DNA of 64,000 bases from an uncultured Erythrobacter sp. GTDB lineage: Bacteria; Pseudomonadota; Alphaproteobacteria; Sphingomonadales; Sphingomonadaceae. The notes beneath the pieces are model-generated. The model made no database searches, was not told the DNA's origin, and worked only from the letters and a program-made list of their open reading frames with translations. Where the stretch lies: assembly GCA_947500645.1 (NCBI GenBank), contig CANMSD010000001.1, positions 992,001-1,056,000 of the forward strand, given 5' to 3'. Of this stretch, positions 17,741 through 28,177 are shown piece by piece. Made by a program: the position numbers and the translations under genes. Position 1 is the first letter of the stretch. Every line of letters begins with the position of its first letter.

Positions 17741-17827
17741 ATCGCTTCGCTACTTGAGGCCTTTGCTTGGCCTATCGCTTCGCTACTTGAGGCCTTTGCT
17801 CGGCCTATCGCTTCGCTACTTGAGGCC
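17741..17827. repeat. 33-bp tandem repeat, about 2.6 copies
   Basis: Three consecutive copies of a 33-base unit (17741-17773, 17774-17806 and the partial 17807-17827). The first two differ at one base, and the third is cut after 21 bases. The unit begins ATCGCTTCGCTACTTGAGGC. The array fills the space between the DUF2256 stop codon and holC. The unit length is a multiple of three, so on the minus strand one frame reads an 11-residue repeat (ASSSEAIGRAK, ASSSEAIGQAK, then ASSSEAIGRGK). Not a CRISPR: no unique spacers. Confidence 0.95.
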
Positions 17828-17828
17828 A

Positions 17829-17969
<141 letters not shown>

Positions 17970-17989
17970 CTTTGGGATGGGCGGTGCTC

Positions 17990-19450
17990 CTAACCCTCGA
18001 GGTTATCGGCTACGAATTGATCGATCAGGCGAGCGCCAAACCCCGTCGCCCCCTTGTCCCAGCTGTGCCCTGGCTTGTCTGCCCACACCATTCCGGCAAT
18101 ATCGCAATGCGCCCACGGGGTGCCCTTCTTGATGAACCGGTGAAGAAACTGCGCAGCGGTGATCGAACCAGCCGGACGCGGACCGACGTTCTTTATATCG
18201 GCAATCGGGCTGTCGATCAGCTTGTCGTAAGCAGGGCCAATCGGCATGCGCCATAATTTGTCACCACTGGTCTTGCCTGCCGCAAGCAGCTTGTCAGCCA
18301 GGTCATCATCATTGGCGAACACGCCGCCATGCTCATGGCCGAGCGAGATAATCATCGCTCCGGTCAGTGTCGCGAAGTCGACGATCTGTGCGGGGTCATA
18401 TTCTTCCTGCGCCCAGTGGAGAGCATCGCACAGAACCAAGCGCCCTTCCGCATCGGTGTTGATCACTTCGACCGTCTGACCATTCATTGTGGTCACGACA
18501 TCGCCCGGACGCTGCGCTTTGCCATCGGGCATGTTTTCAACCAGGCCGAGCACGCCGATGACATTGGCTTTAGCCTTGCGACTGACCAAAGCGAGCATGC
18601 CGCCGGCGACTGCGCCTGCACCGCCCATATCCCACTTCATATCTTCCATGCCTGCCGGAGGCTTAAGGGAGATGCCGCCCGTGTCGAACGTTACACCTTT
18701 CCCTACAAACACCGTCGGTTTCTCATCGGCCTTGCCACCATTCCAACGGATCGCGAGGATGCGCGATTCCCGCTCGGATCCTTGCCCAACGCCCAGCAGC
18801 GCGCCCATTCCGAGTTTGGTCATCTCAGCTTCGTCAAGCACGGTCAGCTCAGCGCCAGTGCCCTTGAACGCTTCCTCGCAAAGGGCAACGAAGCTCTCCG
18901 GATAAACAACATTGGCGGGCTCAGCCACAAGCATGCGCGTGAACTCGGTGCCCTTGGCGACTGCCTCAGCCGTCGCCCATGCCGCTTCGGTGCCTTCCGG
19001 TGCGCCAATCACCGTGACTTTGGTTAGCGATGCCTTCTTTTCCTTGGCCAGTTTGGTGCGATATTTGTCGTGCCGCCAGGCGCGAAGACGCAAGCCAAGT
19101 AGAGCGGCAGCCGCTTCTTCGCCAGAAAGGTCGGCATGGCCGAGGTCAAGCACCATCTCATTCTCACCTGAGGCGATGTACTTTGCCATCAAGGCAGCAC
19201 CTGCTCGCTCCACATGCGTGTGGCGCGCGTCACTGGAGCTTTCGCCTGCTCCAGACAGAGCGACGCGGCGCAGCGAGCCGTCGTCCATCGCGAAACCTTC
19301 GAACACCTGACCGGCACGTCCGTTAAACCGAGCAGCCTTCGCCCCATCAACTAGCGCCGCATCAAGATCGCTCAGGTCATCACCCTGATTTACTATCCGG
19401 GCAATCAGCCGGACATTGGAAGGGGGTGACGCGCTGAATTCGATTTGCAT
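17990..19450 (-). CDS. pepA: Leucyl aminopeptidase PepA (M17)
   Basis: A 486-residue M17 metallopeptidase that removes N-terminal residues from peptides. The catalytic region contains [26 protein letters not shown] and the signature NTDAEGRL, which carry the two-metal site and the catalytic Lys and Arg. PepA also binds DNA in some bacteria. The start at 19450 ([10 protein letters not shown]) follows GGGAG; an upstream in-frame start lacks support. It is divergent from lptD, and the chain pepA, DUF2256, holC on the minus strand is tight, suggesting one transcript. Confidence 0.95.
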   Translation of the reverse strand: MQIEFSASPPSNVRLIARIVNQGDDLSDLDAALVDGAKAARFNGRAGQVFEGFAMDDGSLRRVALSGAGESSSDARHTHVERAGAALMAKYIASGENEMVLDLGHADLSGEEAAAALLGLRLRAWRHDKYRTKLAKEKKASLTKVTVIGAPEGTEAAWATAEAVAKGTEFTRMLVAEPANVVYPESFVALCEEAFKGTGAELTVLDEAEMTKLGMGALLGVGQGSERESRILAIRWNGGKADEKPTVFVGKGVTFDTGGISLKPPAGMEDMKWDMGGAGAVAGGMLALVSRKAKANVIGVLGLVENMPDGKAQRPGDVVTTMNGQTVEVINTDAEGRLVLCDALHWAQEEYDPAQIVDFATLTGAMIISLGHEHGGVFANDDDLADKLLAAGKTSGDKLWRMPIGPAYDKLIDSPIADIKNVGPRPAGSITAAQFLHRFIKKGTPWAHCDIAGMVWADKPGHSWDKGATGFGARLIDQFVADNLEG

Positions 19451-19536
19451 AACAACTCCGGGAGTTTCGCCGGTCAAAGCCGGTTTTCTGGACCAGTTGA
19501 GCCACCAAACGAAGTCTGTGATCGACAGGTGGCGGA

Positions 19537-22029
19537 ATGGCGATTGCGATTAGGCGTGAGCGGTGCGATAGGCAAGCCATGTCGGGAGGTTCCAGGTACG
19601 GCGAACGCGCCGCTGCTTCAACTCAGGGGCTACACTGCAAGCGTCCAGCGGCCATCGCGCTGTTGGCGGCGATGCCGCTTGCCTTGAGCGCACCTGTGCT
19701 GGCGCAGGAACGGGAACTGACCGCCGAAGAACAGGAAGAGGCCTGGAACGAGACGATGGAGGCGCACAGAGGTGCCGACCCTTCGGAGCAGCCGATACCC
19801 GAAGCCATTCGCCCGCTTACAATCGACGATCTGGAAACGCGCGAACAGTTGGAAGCGAGCCGTGTCCCACGTGATTCGCTGCGCGACACGCCCTTACAGG
19901 TCGACGAGGTCCGAGAGCAGGACAGCGATGACAGAATCGACTTCGAAGCGGCGGAACTCTCCTATGACAATGTAAACGATGTCGTGACCGCGCGCGGCAA
20001 TGTCATCCTGCGCAATCAGGACCGCTCTGTTCGCGCTGATGAGGTTCGCTGGGACAGGAAGGCCGGTTCGATCCTCGCCACCGGCAATGTTCGTGTCGTC
20101 GATGAACGCGGAAACCAGCTGTTTACCGAAAGCGTCGAGCTGACCGACACGTTCGAAGCGGGCGCTATGGAAGACTTGCTCCTAGCATTGCGTGCAGGCG
20201 GAAGGCTGGCTGCACGATCTGGCGGTCGCGGTGATGATGGCACCGTTATTCTCACCGATGCCGCCTACACTGCGTGCGCGGTCGCCTATCAGGAAGAATG
20301 CGCCAACAATCCAAGCTGGCGGATCACCGCCGACAGGGTGACCTATGATCCGGAAGACAGCCGTGTGCGCTTCAATGGAGCAGTGCTCGAATTGTTCGGC
20401 GCGCGCATCCTGCCTTTGCCCGGCCTCGCGATCCGCACAGACGGACAGGCCGTTTCTGGCTTCCTCGTCCCCGACGTACGGATTTCGGAGAGCAATGGGC
20501 TGGAGTTATCGGGACGCTACTACTGGCGGATCGACGACAACAAGGATCTGACCTTAGGCGGCTTCGTCTACACCGATGTCGCACCCATGGTATCGGCCGA
20601 GTGGCGGCATCTGACCGGCAAGGGTGCCTACCAGATTACAGGCTACGCGACCCATTCGCGCCGGATTGTCGACACCACGGGAACACGCGCCGCACAAAGC
20701 GATCCGCGTGGCTATCTCGATGCCAATGGCAAGTTCCAATTCACGCCCGAATGGAGCCTGACCGGGTCGATCCGCCTTGCAAGCGATCGCACCTTCCTGC
20801 GTCGCTATGACATAAGCCGCGATGACCGGTTGCGCTCGACCATCAATCTGGAGCGTATCGACGAGAAATCCTACCTCTCGATTGCAGGTTGGGCGACGCA
20901 GACCTTGCGGCTCGGCGCGGATCAGGGGCAAGTGCCACTCGCTCTGCCCGTGATCGATTATCGCCGCCGCATCGCCGATCCGATCGCTGGCGGAGAGCTG
21001 GAACTCCAGGTCAATTCGCTCGCCCTACTGCGCAAGGATGGTCAGGACACACAGCGCGCCTTCGCTGGGGCTCGCTGGGATTTGCGCCGGTTGACGGACC
21101 TCGGTCAGGTCGTGACGTTCAGTGCGTTGGTGCGCGGCGATGTCTACCATACCGATGGCACGCAATTTACAGCAACAGAGATTTATCGCGGCGAACCCGG
21201 GTGGAACGCGCGCGCCATTGCTACCGCAGCGGTTGATATAGAGTGGCCATTTGTTGGCGAGGCATTTGGCGGCACTCAAGTACTCAAGCCGCGCGTCCAG
21301 TTGGTCGCCAGCCCTGCCATCCGCAATCTGGCCGTGCCGAATGAAGACTCGCGCGCGATCGACCTTGAAGACTCCAACCTCTTCGCGCTCAATCGCTTCC
21401 CCGGCTATGATCGGGTAGAAGACGGTGTCCGCGTGACCTGGGGCGTCGACTGGGAGTTGCTGCGACCAAACTGGCGAATCAAGTCCACTGTGGGTCAATC
21501 CTATCGCTTCGACGCCGCACGTGAGATTTTCCCCGACGGCACCGGATTGTCAGAACGGGTGTCCGACTTTGTTGGCCGCACCGAGGTTCGTTTCCGCGAT
21601 TTCGTGAAGTTCACGCACCGTTTCCGGTTGGACAAGGACAACTTCGCCGTCCGCCGTAACGAAGTCGATGCGACCGTCGGTTCGCAGCGCACATACGTGG
21701 AGCTGGGTTATCTCCGGCTCAACCGCAATATTCAGGACCTTGAGGATTTGCAGGACCGTGAGGAAGCGCGTGCCGCCGTGCGTGTGGCGATTGATCGCAA
21801 ATGGTCCGTCTTTGGCTCCGGCGTGTTCAACCTCACTAATGAGGACGAAGACCCGACCTTTACGCCCGACGGGTTCGAGCCGATCCGTACGCGTCTGGGC
21901 GTCGCCTATCAGGACGAACAGCTTGAGTTTGGCCTGACATGGCGCCGCGACTACATCACCGCTGGCGACGCACAGCGCGGCAACACCTTCCAGCTATTCT
22001 TCTCGCTCAGGAATCTGGGTTTCCGCTAG
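19537..22029 (+). CDS. lptD: LPS-assembly protein LptD
   Basis: An 830-residue outer-membrane protein that inserts lipopolysaccharide in the outer leaflet together with LptE. The N-terminal ~55 residues contain a signal peptide (ALLAAMPLALSAPVLAQ). Then come an acidic linker, the OstA-like periplasmic domain (ELSYDNVNDVVTARGNVILR, ILATGNVRVVDERGN), and the large C-terminal beta-barrel that begins near SGFLVPDVRISESNGLELSG and ends in FQLFFSLRNLGFR with a terminal aromatic-rich strand. The start is uncertain: ATG 19537 after GGTGG, or ATG 19579. First gene of a group with surA, pdxA and rsmA, the arrangement known from E. coli. Confidence 0.94.
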   Translation: MAIAIRRERCDRQAMSGGSRYGERAAASTQGLHCKRPAAIALLAAMPLALSAPVLAQERELTAEEQEEAWNETMEAHRGADPSEQPIPEAIRPLTIDDLETREQLEASRVPRDSLRDTPLQVDEVREQDSDDRIDFEAAELSYDNVNDVVTARGNVILRNQDRSVRADEVRWDRKAGSILATGNVRVVDERGNQLFTESVELTDTFEAGAMEDLLLALRAGGRLAARSGGRGDDGTVILTDAAYTACAVAYQEECANNPSWRITADRVTYDPEDSRVRFNGAVLELFGARILPLPGLAIRTDGQAVSGFLVPDVRISESNGLELSGRYYWRIDDNKDLTLGGFVYTDVAPMVSAEWRHLTGKGAYQITGYATHSRRIVDTTGTRAAQSDPRGYLDANGKFQFTPEWSLTGSIRLASDRTFLRRYDISRDDRLRSTINLERIDEKSYLSIAGWATQTLRLGADQGQVPLALPVIDYRRRIADPIAGGELELQVNSLALLRKDGQDTQRAFAGARWDLRRLTDLGQVVTFSALVRGDVYHTDGTQFTATEIYRGEPGWNARAIATAAVDIEWPFVGEAFGGTQVLKPRVQLVASPAIRNLAVPNEDSRAIDLEDSNLFALNRFPGYDRVEDGVRVTWGVDWELLRPNWRIKSTVGQSYRFDAAREIFPDGTGLSERVSDFVGRTEVRFRDFVKFTHRFRLDKDNFAVRRNEVDATVGSQRTYVELGYLRLNRNIQDLEDLQDREEARAAVRVAIDRKWSVFGSGVFNLTNEDEDPTFTPDGFEPIRTRLGVAYQDEQLEFGLTWRRDYITAGDAQRGNTFQLFFSLRNLGFR

Positions 22030-22244
22030 GCGGGCGGGGAGCGCGTAACGCAAGTTGGCATGGATATAAAAAGGCGCTATCCGAGCGGTTAACGGACAGG
22101 GCGTTGAGACAGGCAGAGGGTCTTACTCAGCGAGGGTTAAGCCAACACCTGACAAGGGTGTGGCGAAATGGCTTCGATTAAAGGGCATGCTCTAAGGCAG
22201 TCGGCGAAGCCGGTTAGAATATTGATTATATTTGGGATTTATAC

Positions 22245-23585
22245 GTGACACGCAAAATTTTGTCGAAATTTATCGCTCCGGCGGCTTTGGCAGGTCTTGC
22301 CGCAGTTCCGGCTACCTTGCTGGCTCAAGCGTCAGCGCCGGCCAACCCATTTGGCATTCCGGACAGCGTGACGATCTTTGGAAGCTCCAATCCCAATGTG
22401 CGCACCGCGACCGCGATTGTGAACGACTTCGTCATAACTGGCACGGACATCGACCAACGCGTTGCCCTGGTTACGGCAGCAGCCGAGAACCAAGTGTCAG
22501 AAGAAGAGCTTAATCGCCTTCGCCGGCAAGTTCTGCGCAATCTCATTGATGAGACCCTCCAAATTCAGGAGGCAGAAAACCTCGAATTGCCGGTCGATCA
22601 GGCAGAGGTCGATCAGACCTATGCTCAGTTGGCTGCGCAAAACTTCGGGCAAGACCCGGGCGCGATGGACTCCTATCTGAGATCAATTGGTTCCTCGCCC
22701 CAATCGCTCAAGCGCCAGATCACGGGCGAGCTTGCGTGGCAACGCGTTCTGCGCCGCAATGTCACCCCGTTCATCAACGTGTCGGAAGAGGAAGTGAAGG
22801 AGCTGATCGAACGGCTCGAAGCTTCGCGAGGTTCGGAAGAATATCGTCTCGGCGAAATCTACCTTTCGGCCACAACCGAGAACCGCGATGCAGTGCGCCA
22901 GAACGCGCAGCAGATCGTCGAGCAATTGCAGCAAGGCGGCAGCTTCGTTGCCTATGCGCGGCAATATTCGGAAGCAACAACGGCTGTAGTGGGCGGCGAC
23001 ACTGGCTTTCTGCGGCTCGCGACTCTGCCCGACACAATGTCCGAAGCAGCTCGCCAAATGCAGCCCGGTCAACTGGTCGGTCCACTTGAGATTCCGGGCG
23101 GTTTCACGATCATGTATTTGATCGAAAAACGGCAGGTTTTGACAGCCGATCCGCTCGAGGCATTGCTCAGCCTGAAGCAGATATCCATCTCGTTCGAGCC
23201 GGGTATGAGCGAAGCCGATGCCGCCGCCAAGGTCGAACAGTTCGGCACGTTCGTGCAAGGGCTTCGCGGCTGTGCAGACGCAGAAACCGCGCGCACGGCT
23301 GTCGGTGCTACAGTTGTCTCAAACGAGCAGATCCCAGCAAGACAGCTTCCGCAGCAATTGCAGAACATCATTCTCGACCTGCAAGTCGGGCAAACCACCC
23401 CACCCTTCGGATCGATCGAAGACGGTGTGCGTGTGCTGATGCTGTGCGGTCGTGACGATCCGCAGGTCGACAGCGGTCCGACCGTTGAGACAATGATGGC
23501 GCAAATCGAAGATGAGCGGATCAACAAGCGCGCTCAGCGCTACCTGCGCGACCTCCGTAACGACGCATACATCGAGTACAATTGA
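22245..23585 (+). CDS. surA: Periplasmic chaperone / peptidyl-prolyl isomerase SurA
   Basis: A 446-residue periplasmic protein that escorts outer-membrane proteins such as LptD. The signal peptide covers about residues 1-28 (KFIAPAALAGLAAVPATLLA). The N-terminal SurA core is AIVNDFVITGTDIDQRVAL, and two parvulin domains follow: the first (YRLGEIYLSAT to FTIMYLIEKR, including GGDTGFL) is well conserved, the second is degenerate. The GTG start at 22245 has a weak GGGA about 10 bases upstream. The 215 bases after lptD hold no other gene. The pdxA gene overlaps or follows by eight bases. Confidence 0.92.
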   Translation: MTRKILSKFIAPAALAGLAAVPATLLAQASAPANPFGIPDSVTIFGSSNPNVRTATAIVNDFVITGTDIDQRVALVTAAAENQVSEEELNRLRRQVLRNLIDETLQIQEAENLELPVDQAEVDQTYAQLAAQNFGQDPGAMDSYLRSIGSSPQSLKRQITGELAWQRVLRRNVTPFINVSEEEVKELIERLEASRGSEEYRLGEIYLSATTENRDAVRQNAQQIVEQLQQGGSFVAYARQYSEATTAVVGGDTGFLRLATLPDTMSEAARQMQPGQLVGPLEIPGGFTIMYLIEKRQVLTADPLEALLSLKQISISFEPGMSEADAAAKVEQFGTFVQGLRGCADAETARTAVGATVVSNEQIPARQLPQQLQNIILDLQVGQTTPPFGSIEDGVRVLMLCGRDDPQVDSGPTVETMMAQIEDERINKRAQRYLRDLRNDAYIEYN

Positions 23586-23593
23586 CGCAGGCC

Positions 23594-24604
23594 ATGGCTC
23601 CCCTCGCCGTTTCGATTGGTGATCCGGCGGGGATCGGGCCAGAGATCATCGCTACGGCCTGGTCGCGGCGAGAAGCGGCTGAACTCGTGCCCTTCTTCGT
23701 TGTCGGCGGGTTCGACGTGCTGCGCGAAGCCGCGCAGCGTTGCGGAATTGCATGCCCGGTGATTGCAATTGCTGACATTGCCGAAGCGCCCGAGGCCTTT
23801 TCGAAAGGTCTGCCAGTACTTGTCGGCGAAGACTGCGAATACCGCCCTGCCGAACCCGACGAGCAAGGCGCGGCGCTGTCGCTCCATTCTCTGGCCGAGG
23901 CGACACGGATGGCTCTTTTGGGCACTGCATCTGGGCTGGTGACGGCACCAGTCGCGAAATCGCAATTGACCAAGATTGGCTTCGAATTTCCCGGCCAGAC
24001 AGAATTCCTCGCGACCGCCTGCGGAATGCACTCCGATGATGCGGTGATGATGCTCGCAGGGCCGTCTCTCCGCACTGTACCGATCACCGTTCATATCGCG
24101 CTGAGCGATGTATCCGCCGTGTTGTCGGCTGACTTGATCCAGCACAAGGCGCGGATCGTGGCCGAGGGTCTGAAGCGCGACTTTGGCTTATCTCACCCAC
24201 ATCTCGCAATTGCAGGCCTCAATCCGCACGCGGGCGAAGACGGCCGGTTTGGCGACGAAGAATCGCGCGTTATCGCGCCGGCAATTGAGGCTTTGCGGGA
24301 AAGTGGCTTGGACGTTAGCGGGCCGCACCCCGGCGACGCTCTGTTCACGCCGCGCGCCCGTGCTGGATACGATGCAGCGCTGTGCATGTATCATGATCAG
24401 GCGCTGATCCCTTTGAAAGCTCTCGAGTTCGACGAGGGCGTTAATGTCACGCTCGGCCTGCCGATCATCCGAACGTCGCCCGATCACGGGACAGCTTTCG
24501 ATATCGCAGGCAAGGGCATAGCCGATCCGGGAGCGATGATCGCAGCGATCCGCATGGCGGCGACATGTGCAGCCAATCGTGCGGCCAGCACTGCAAATGC
24601 CTGA
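23594..24604 (+). CDS. pdxA: 4-hydroxythreonine-4-phosphate dehydrogenase PdxA
   Basis: A 336-residue enzyme of vitamin B6 synthesis. The N-terminus LAVSIGDPAGIGPEI, the middle GLVTAPVAKSQL, the metal ligand region LNPHAGEDGRFGDEE, the MYHDQALIPLK motif and TSPDHGTAFDIAGK near the C-terminus are all diagnostic. A TTG start at 23582 that overlaps the surA stop (TTGA) is an alternative to ATG 23594. It overlaps rsmA by 8 bases, so the group is translated in sequence. Confidence 0.95.
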   Translation: MAPLAVSIGDPAGIGPEIIATAWSRREAAELVPFFVVGGFDVLREAAQRCGIACPVIAIADIAEAPEAFSKGLPVLVGEDCEYRPAEPDEQGAALSLHSLAEATRMALLGTASGLVTAPVAKSQLTKIGFEFPGQTEFLATACGMHSDDAVMMLAGPSLRTVPITVHIALSDVSAVLSADLIQHKARIVAEGLKRDFGLSHPHLAIAGLNPHAGEDGRFGDEESRVIAPAIEALRESGLDVSGPHPGDALFTPRARAGYDAALCMYHDQALIPLKALEFDEGVNVTLGLPIIRTSPDHGTAFDIAGKGIADPGAMIAAIRMAATCAANRAASTANA

Positions 24605-25430
24605 CCTGCCACCTCTGCGTGAGGTCATCGCGCGCCACGGCCTGTCAGCCTCCAAGAAGCTGGGTCAGAATTTCCTGTTCGACGAGCAATTGCTGGATCG
24701 GATCGCGGCCATACCCGGCGAACTCACAGGCAAAAATGTGCTGGAAATCGGCCCCGGCCCTGGCGGCTTGACCCGCGCCCTGCTGCGCGCGGGCGCGAAT
24801 GTCACAGCGATCGAAATGGATACGCGCTGCCTACCCGCTTTGGCCGAACTGACCGAAGTGTTTCCCGGCCAACTCACTGTCTTCGAAGGCGACGCGATGA
24901 AGCTCGATCATGGCGAGTTGATGAACGGCAAGCCCTTCGCTGTCGTCGCCAACCTGCCCTATAATGTCGGGACGGCGTTGTTCGTGAACTGGCTCGGCGG
25001 ATCAAAGGGAAACAACACCTGGCCGCCGCAATGGTCCTCGCTCACGCTGATGTTTCAGCAGGAAGTTGCGCAGCGCATCGTCGCCCCCTGCGGCGGATCA
25101 GCTTACGGGCGGCTGGCGGTGCTCTCACAATGGCGCAGTTCTGCGAAACTAGCGCTCAAAGTGCATCGCAGCGCCTTCACCCCGCCCCCAAAGGTCATGA
25201 GCGCGATTGTGCATATCGAACCGCAAGAAGCACCCGAGGGCGTCTCGCCCCGGACATTGGAGCGCCTCACCGAGGCGGCTTTTGGACAACGTCGAAAGAT
25301 GTTGCGTCAAAGCCTCAAAGGCGTTCCGGGCGCATTGGAAGCGCTTGAAAAACTTGGCATCGATCCAACCCGCCGGGCCGAGACGATCAGTGTCGATGAG
25401 TTCGTTTCGATCGCCAAGGCGCTTGGTTAA
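24597..25430 (+). CDS. rsmA: 16S rRNA dimethyladenosine transferase RsmA (KsgA)
   Basis: A 277-residue methyltransferase that dimethylates two adjacent adenines near the 3' end of 16S rRNA. The SAM site LEIGPGPGGLTRALL and the catalytic motif NLPYN are present, with LGQNFLFDEQLLDRI at the N-terminus and FGQRRKMLRQSL near the end. The start is the ATG inside the last codons of pdxA (8-base overlap). Loss of the mark gives kasugamycin resistance in other bacteria. Confidence 0.96.
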   Translation: MPDLPPLREVIARHGLSASKKLGQNFLFDEQLLDRIAAIPGELTGKNVLEIGPGPGGLTRALLRAGANVTAIEMDTRCLPALAELTEVFPGQLTVFEGDAMKLDHGELMNGKPFAVVANLPYNVGTALFVNWLGGSKGNNTWPPQWSSLTLMFQQEVAQRIVAPCGGSAYGRLAVLSQWRSSAKLALKVHRSAFTPPPKVMSAIVHIEPQEAPEGVSPRTLERLTEAAFGQRRKMLRQSLKGVPGALEALEKLGIDPTRRAETISVDEFVSIAKALG

Positions 25431-25537
25431 TTTGGAGTAACCAAGCTTGCGAACACCTTTGAGCACCCTCTTGGGATAGCAATTCTCTCACGAGGCCGCA
25501 TCCGGACCAACCATCCGGGCAAAACATAAGAGTCGCC

Positions 25538-25924
25538 ATGAGCTTTCTCGAAACACGTCAACAAGCTGCGCAGACTGATCAGCGCCGCTCAGGCCGGTTT
25601 GCTGTCCAAATACCAGCAATCTTTCGCACAATCAGCGGTGATCGCGAATGCCGCATGGCTAATATCTCCGACAATGGTGCGAAACTCGAAACCGCATCGC
25701 CGCCCGCTCAAGGCGTGTCAGGGATGCTGATCCTAGGCGAGCAGGAGGTCTATTGCACCGTTATCTGGTCGAACGATGGCGCTTGCGGCATCGAGTTTGA
25801 GCGCAATATCGGCGAGGATGCCCTGGTCGAGATTGCCGGTGAGCAAGTACGCAACGCCGGTCCGGTGGCCAACGCCGGGAACATCCAGATGGGCCGCAAG
25901 CGCGGGCGGTTGGTTACTAGCTAG
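25538..25924 (+). CDS. PilZ domain protein
   Basis: A 128-residue protein with a single PilZ domain. The c-di-GMP binding elements are the arginine motif QRRSGRF near residue 18 and NISDNGAKLE near residue 43. The C-terminal tail (NIQMGRKRGRLVTS) is basic. Stand-alone PilZ proteins respond to cyclic di-GMP and adjust motility, polysaccharide or development. It lies alone, and its stop is 3 bases from the convergent glcB stop. TAAGAG gives a modest binding site. Confidence 0.88.
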   Translation: MSFLETRQQAAQTDQRRSGRFAVQIPAIFRTISGDRECRMANISDNGAKLETASPPAQGVSGMLILGEQEVYCTVIWSNDGACGIEFERNIGEDALVEIAGEQVRNAGPVANAGNIQMGRKRGRLVTS

Positions 25925-25927
25925 CCC

Positions 25928-28027
25928 TCACCCAGCTTTCTTGCGCAATCGCCACGTGTGCAGCAGCGGCTCGGTATAGCCGCTCGGCTGCTCAACGCCT
26001 TTGAAGATCAGGTCTTTGGCTGCGCAGAAGGCCGCACCGCCTTCGTTTCCTGTAAGCGGGGTGTAGCCCGGATCACCTGTATTCTGCGCGTCGACCTTGG
26101 CCGCCATGCGCGTCAGGCTGTCGAGCACCTGCGCCTCGCTTACGACACCGTGATGCAGCCAATTGGCGATATGCTGTGATGAGATACGCAGTGTCGCGCG
26201 ATCTTCCATCAGGCCAACATCGTTGATGTCCGGCACCTTGGAGCACCCTACACCGGCGTCGATCCAGCGCACAACATAGCCGAGCAGGCCTTGGCAATTG
26301 TTGTCGAGCTCGTCGCGCAGCTCATCTTCCGACCAGTTTGCACCGTCCGCGAGCGGAATCCGCAGCAACATGTCGACCGACGGTATTTCGCCCAACCCTT
26401 GCTGGATCTCGAACACATTTTCCTGATGATAGTGCAGCGCATGCAGCGTGGCGGCGGTTGGCGAAGGAACCCACGCCGTGTTCGCGCCCGCGCGCAGATG
26501 GCCGATCTTCTCTTCCATCATCTGACCCATCAAGTCGGGCGCGGCCCACATACCTTTGCCGATCTGAGCTTTGCCGGAAAGCCCGTGCTTCAGACCAATG
26601 CCAACATTGCGCGCTTCATAGGCGGTCAGCCAATCCGATCCCTTCATCGCGCCTTTGCGCATCATCGGGCCAGCGCGCATGCTGGTGTGAATTTCATCGC
26701 CAGTGCGATCAAGAAATCCGGTGTTGATGAAGACGATCCGATCGCGAACTGCATGAATGCAGGCACCGAGATTAGCGCTGGTGCGGCGCTCCTCATCCAT
26801 CACGCCAACCTTGATCGTGTGGCGTGGCAGGCCGAGCAAATCCTCAACCGCATCGAACAGATCGTTGGTGAAGGCGCATTCTTCCGGCCCGTGCATCTTG
26901 GGCTTTACGATATAGATGCTGCCATGTTTCGAGTTGCCGTACTTCGCATGTCCCTCGACATCCAACGTGCTGATGGCGCTGGTGAAAACCGCGTCCATGA
27001 TGCCTTCGGGTATCTCGCTGCCGTCGGGCAGATGGATCGCAGGATTGGTCATTAGATGGCCGACGTTCCGCACGAACATAAGGCTGCGGCCTGAGAGGCT
27101 GTGCTCGTTGCCCTGGCCGTCTTCGTACGTCTTGTCGCCCGCAAGCGTGCGGGTCAGCGTCTTACCGCCCTTCTCAAAGCTCTCTTCCAGATCGCCCCGG
27201 ATTACACCGAGCCAGTTGGTGTAGGCGAGCAGCTTATCTTCGGCATCGACCGCCGCGACCGAATCCTCGCAATCGGCAATCGTCGTCAGCGCAGCCTCAA
27301 TATTGATGTCTGCAATATGGATCTTGTCTTCGCGCCCGACCGGATGGTTGCCATCGAAAACGACCTCAATATGCAGGTCGTTGTTTACGAAGAGGCGCCC
27401 CTTCCCGGTCTGCCCAACATATTGGCTTTCATCCGCAATCTTGATGCCTTTTGTGACATCCGTGAGGTCCGCCCAGCTGCCTTGCGCAAGCGGCACAGCC
27501 TGATCGAGAAACTCGCGTCCGCGCGCGATAACGGCGTCGCCGCGAGCCTTGTCGTAACCGCCTGATTTTGCGGGCGGCGCGTCAAGCGCATCGGTGCCAT
27601 AGAAGGCGTCATACAGGCTGCCCCAGCGCGCATTGGCGGCATTCAGCAGGAAGCGCGCATTAAGGATCGGCACCACAAGCTGCGGCCCCGCCATCGTGGC
27701 GATTTCCGCATCGACATTCTGTGTGCCGATGGTGAAATCGCCCGGCTCTGGGACGAGATAGCCAATATCTTGCAGGAACGCCTTGTAGGCATCCGCATCA
27801 TGCGGCTGGCCCTTTCGCGCATCATGCCAAGCGTCGATCTGAGACTGCAGGTCTTCGCGCTTAGCTAGCAACGCGGCATTTCGTGGGGCAAATTCAGTGA
27901 GCAGGTCGGAGAAACCCTGCCAAAACGTCGCCACGTCGCGGCCCAGCGGGGCCAGCACTTCGCGCTCAAGGAAAACCGCCAGCCGCTCATCCACCGACAG
28001 GCCGGCGCGCTTAACATTCATGCTCAT
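25928..28027 (-). CDS. glcB: Malate synthase G
   Basis: A 699-residue enzyme that condenses glyoxylate and acetyl-CoA to malate. The G-type N-terminus (LAVFLEREVLAPLGRD), the INTGFLDRTGDEIHTSM active-site region, GMWAAPDLM, and NCQGLLGYVVRWID fit the family, and the length of about 700 residues separates it from malate synthase A. The start at 28027 is supported by GAGGA; the open frame extends 33 codons further without similarity. It shares a promoter region of about 150 bases with the divergent M20 hydrolase. Confidence 0.96.
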   Translation of the reverse strand: MSMNVKRAGLSVDERLAVFLEREVLAPLGRDVATFWQGFSDLLTEFAPRNAALLAKREDLQSQIDAWHDARKGQPHDADAYKAFLQDIGYLVPEPGDFTIGTQNVDAEIATMAGPQLVVPILNARFLLNAANARWGSLYDAFYGTDALDAPPAKSGGYDKARGDAVIARGREFLDQAVPLAQGSWADLTDVTKGIKIADESQYVGQTGKGRLFVNNDLHIEVVFDGNHPVGREDKIHIADINIEAALTTIADCEDSVAAVDAEDKLLAYTNWLGVIRGDLEESFEKGGKTLTRTLAGDKTYEDGQGNEHSLSGRSLMFVRNVGHLMTNPAIHLPDGSEIPEGIMDAVFTSAISTLDVEGHAKYGNSKHGSIYIVKPKMHGPEECAFTNDLFDAVEDLLGLPRHTIKVGVMDEERRTSANLGACIHAVRDRIVFINTGFLDRTGDEIHTSMRAGPMMRKGAMKGSDWLTAYEARNVGIGLKHGLSGKAQIGKGMWAAPDLMGQMMEEKIGHLRAGANTAWVPSPTAATLHALHYHQENVFEIQQGLGEIPSVDMLLRIPLADGANWSEDELRDELDNNCQGLLGYVVRWIDAGVGCSKVPDINDVGLMEDRATLRISSQHIANWLHHGVVSEAQVLDSLTRMAAKVDAQNTGDPGYTPLTGNEGGAAFCAAKDLIFKGVEQPSGYTEPLLHTWRLRKKAG

Positions 28028-28177
28028 TATTGTCCTCGTGAAACCAAAAAATGGGTCCTGGGGAGGAGGACGCCTCAGCCTATGGCCAAAGCCTTGGGCG
28101 ATTGCAACGGGCGTGTTCACATCCATTCGCGTCAGTGGGTTGGATGATTGTGCGCACCGGGCTAGAGCATTGACCCA

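Noticed and set aside
17741-17827. 33-bp repeat as a CRISPR array
   Set aside because: Units are contiguous with no unique spacers and there are only 2.6 copies; no cas genes are near.
22030-22244. Possible small RNA between lptD and surA
   Set aside because: Only a short ACACC/GGTGT stem is present, without terminator or promoter pattern; nothing supports a gene.
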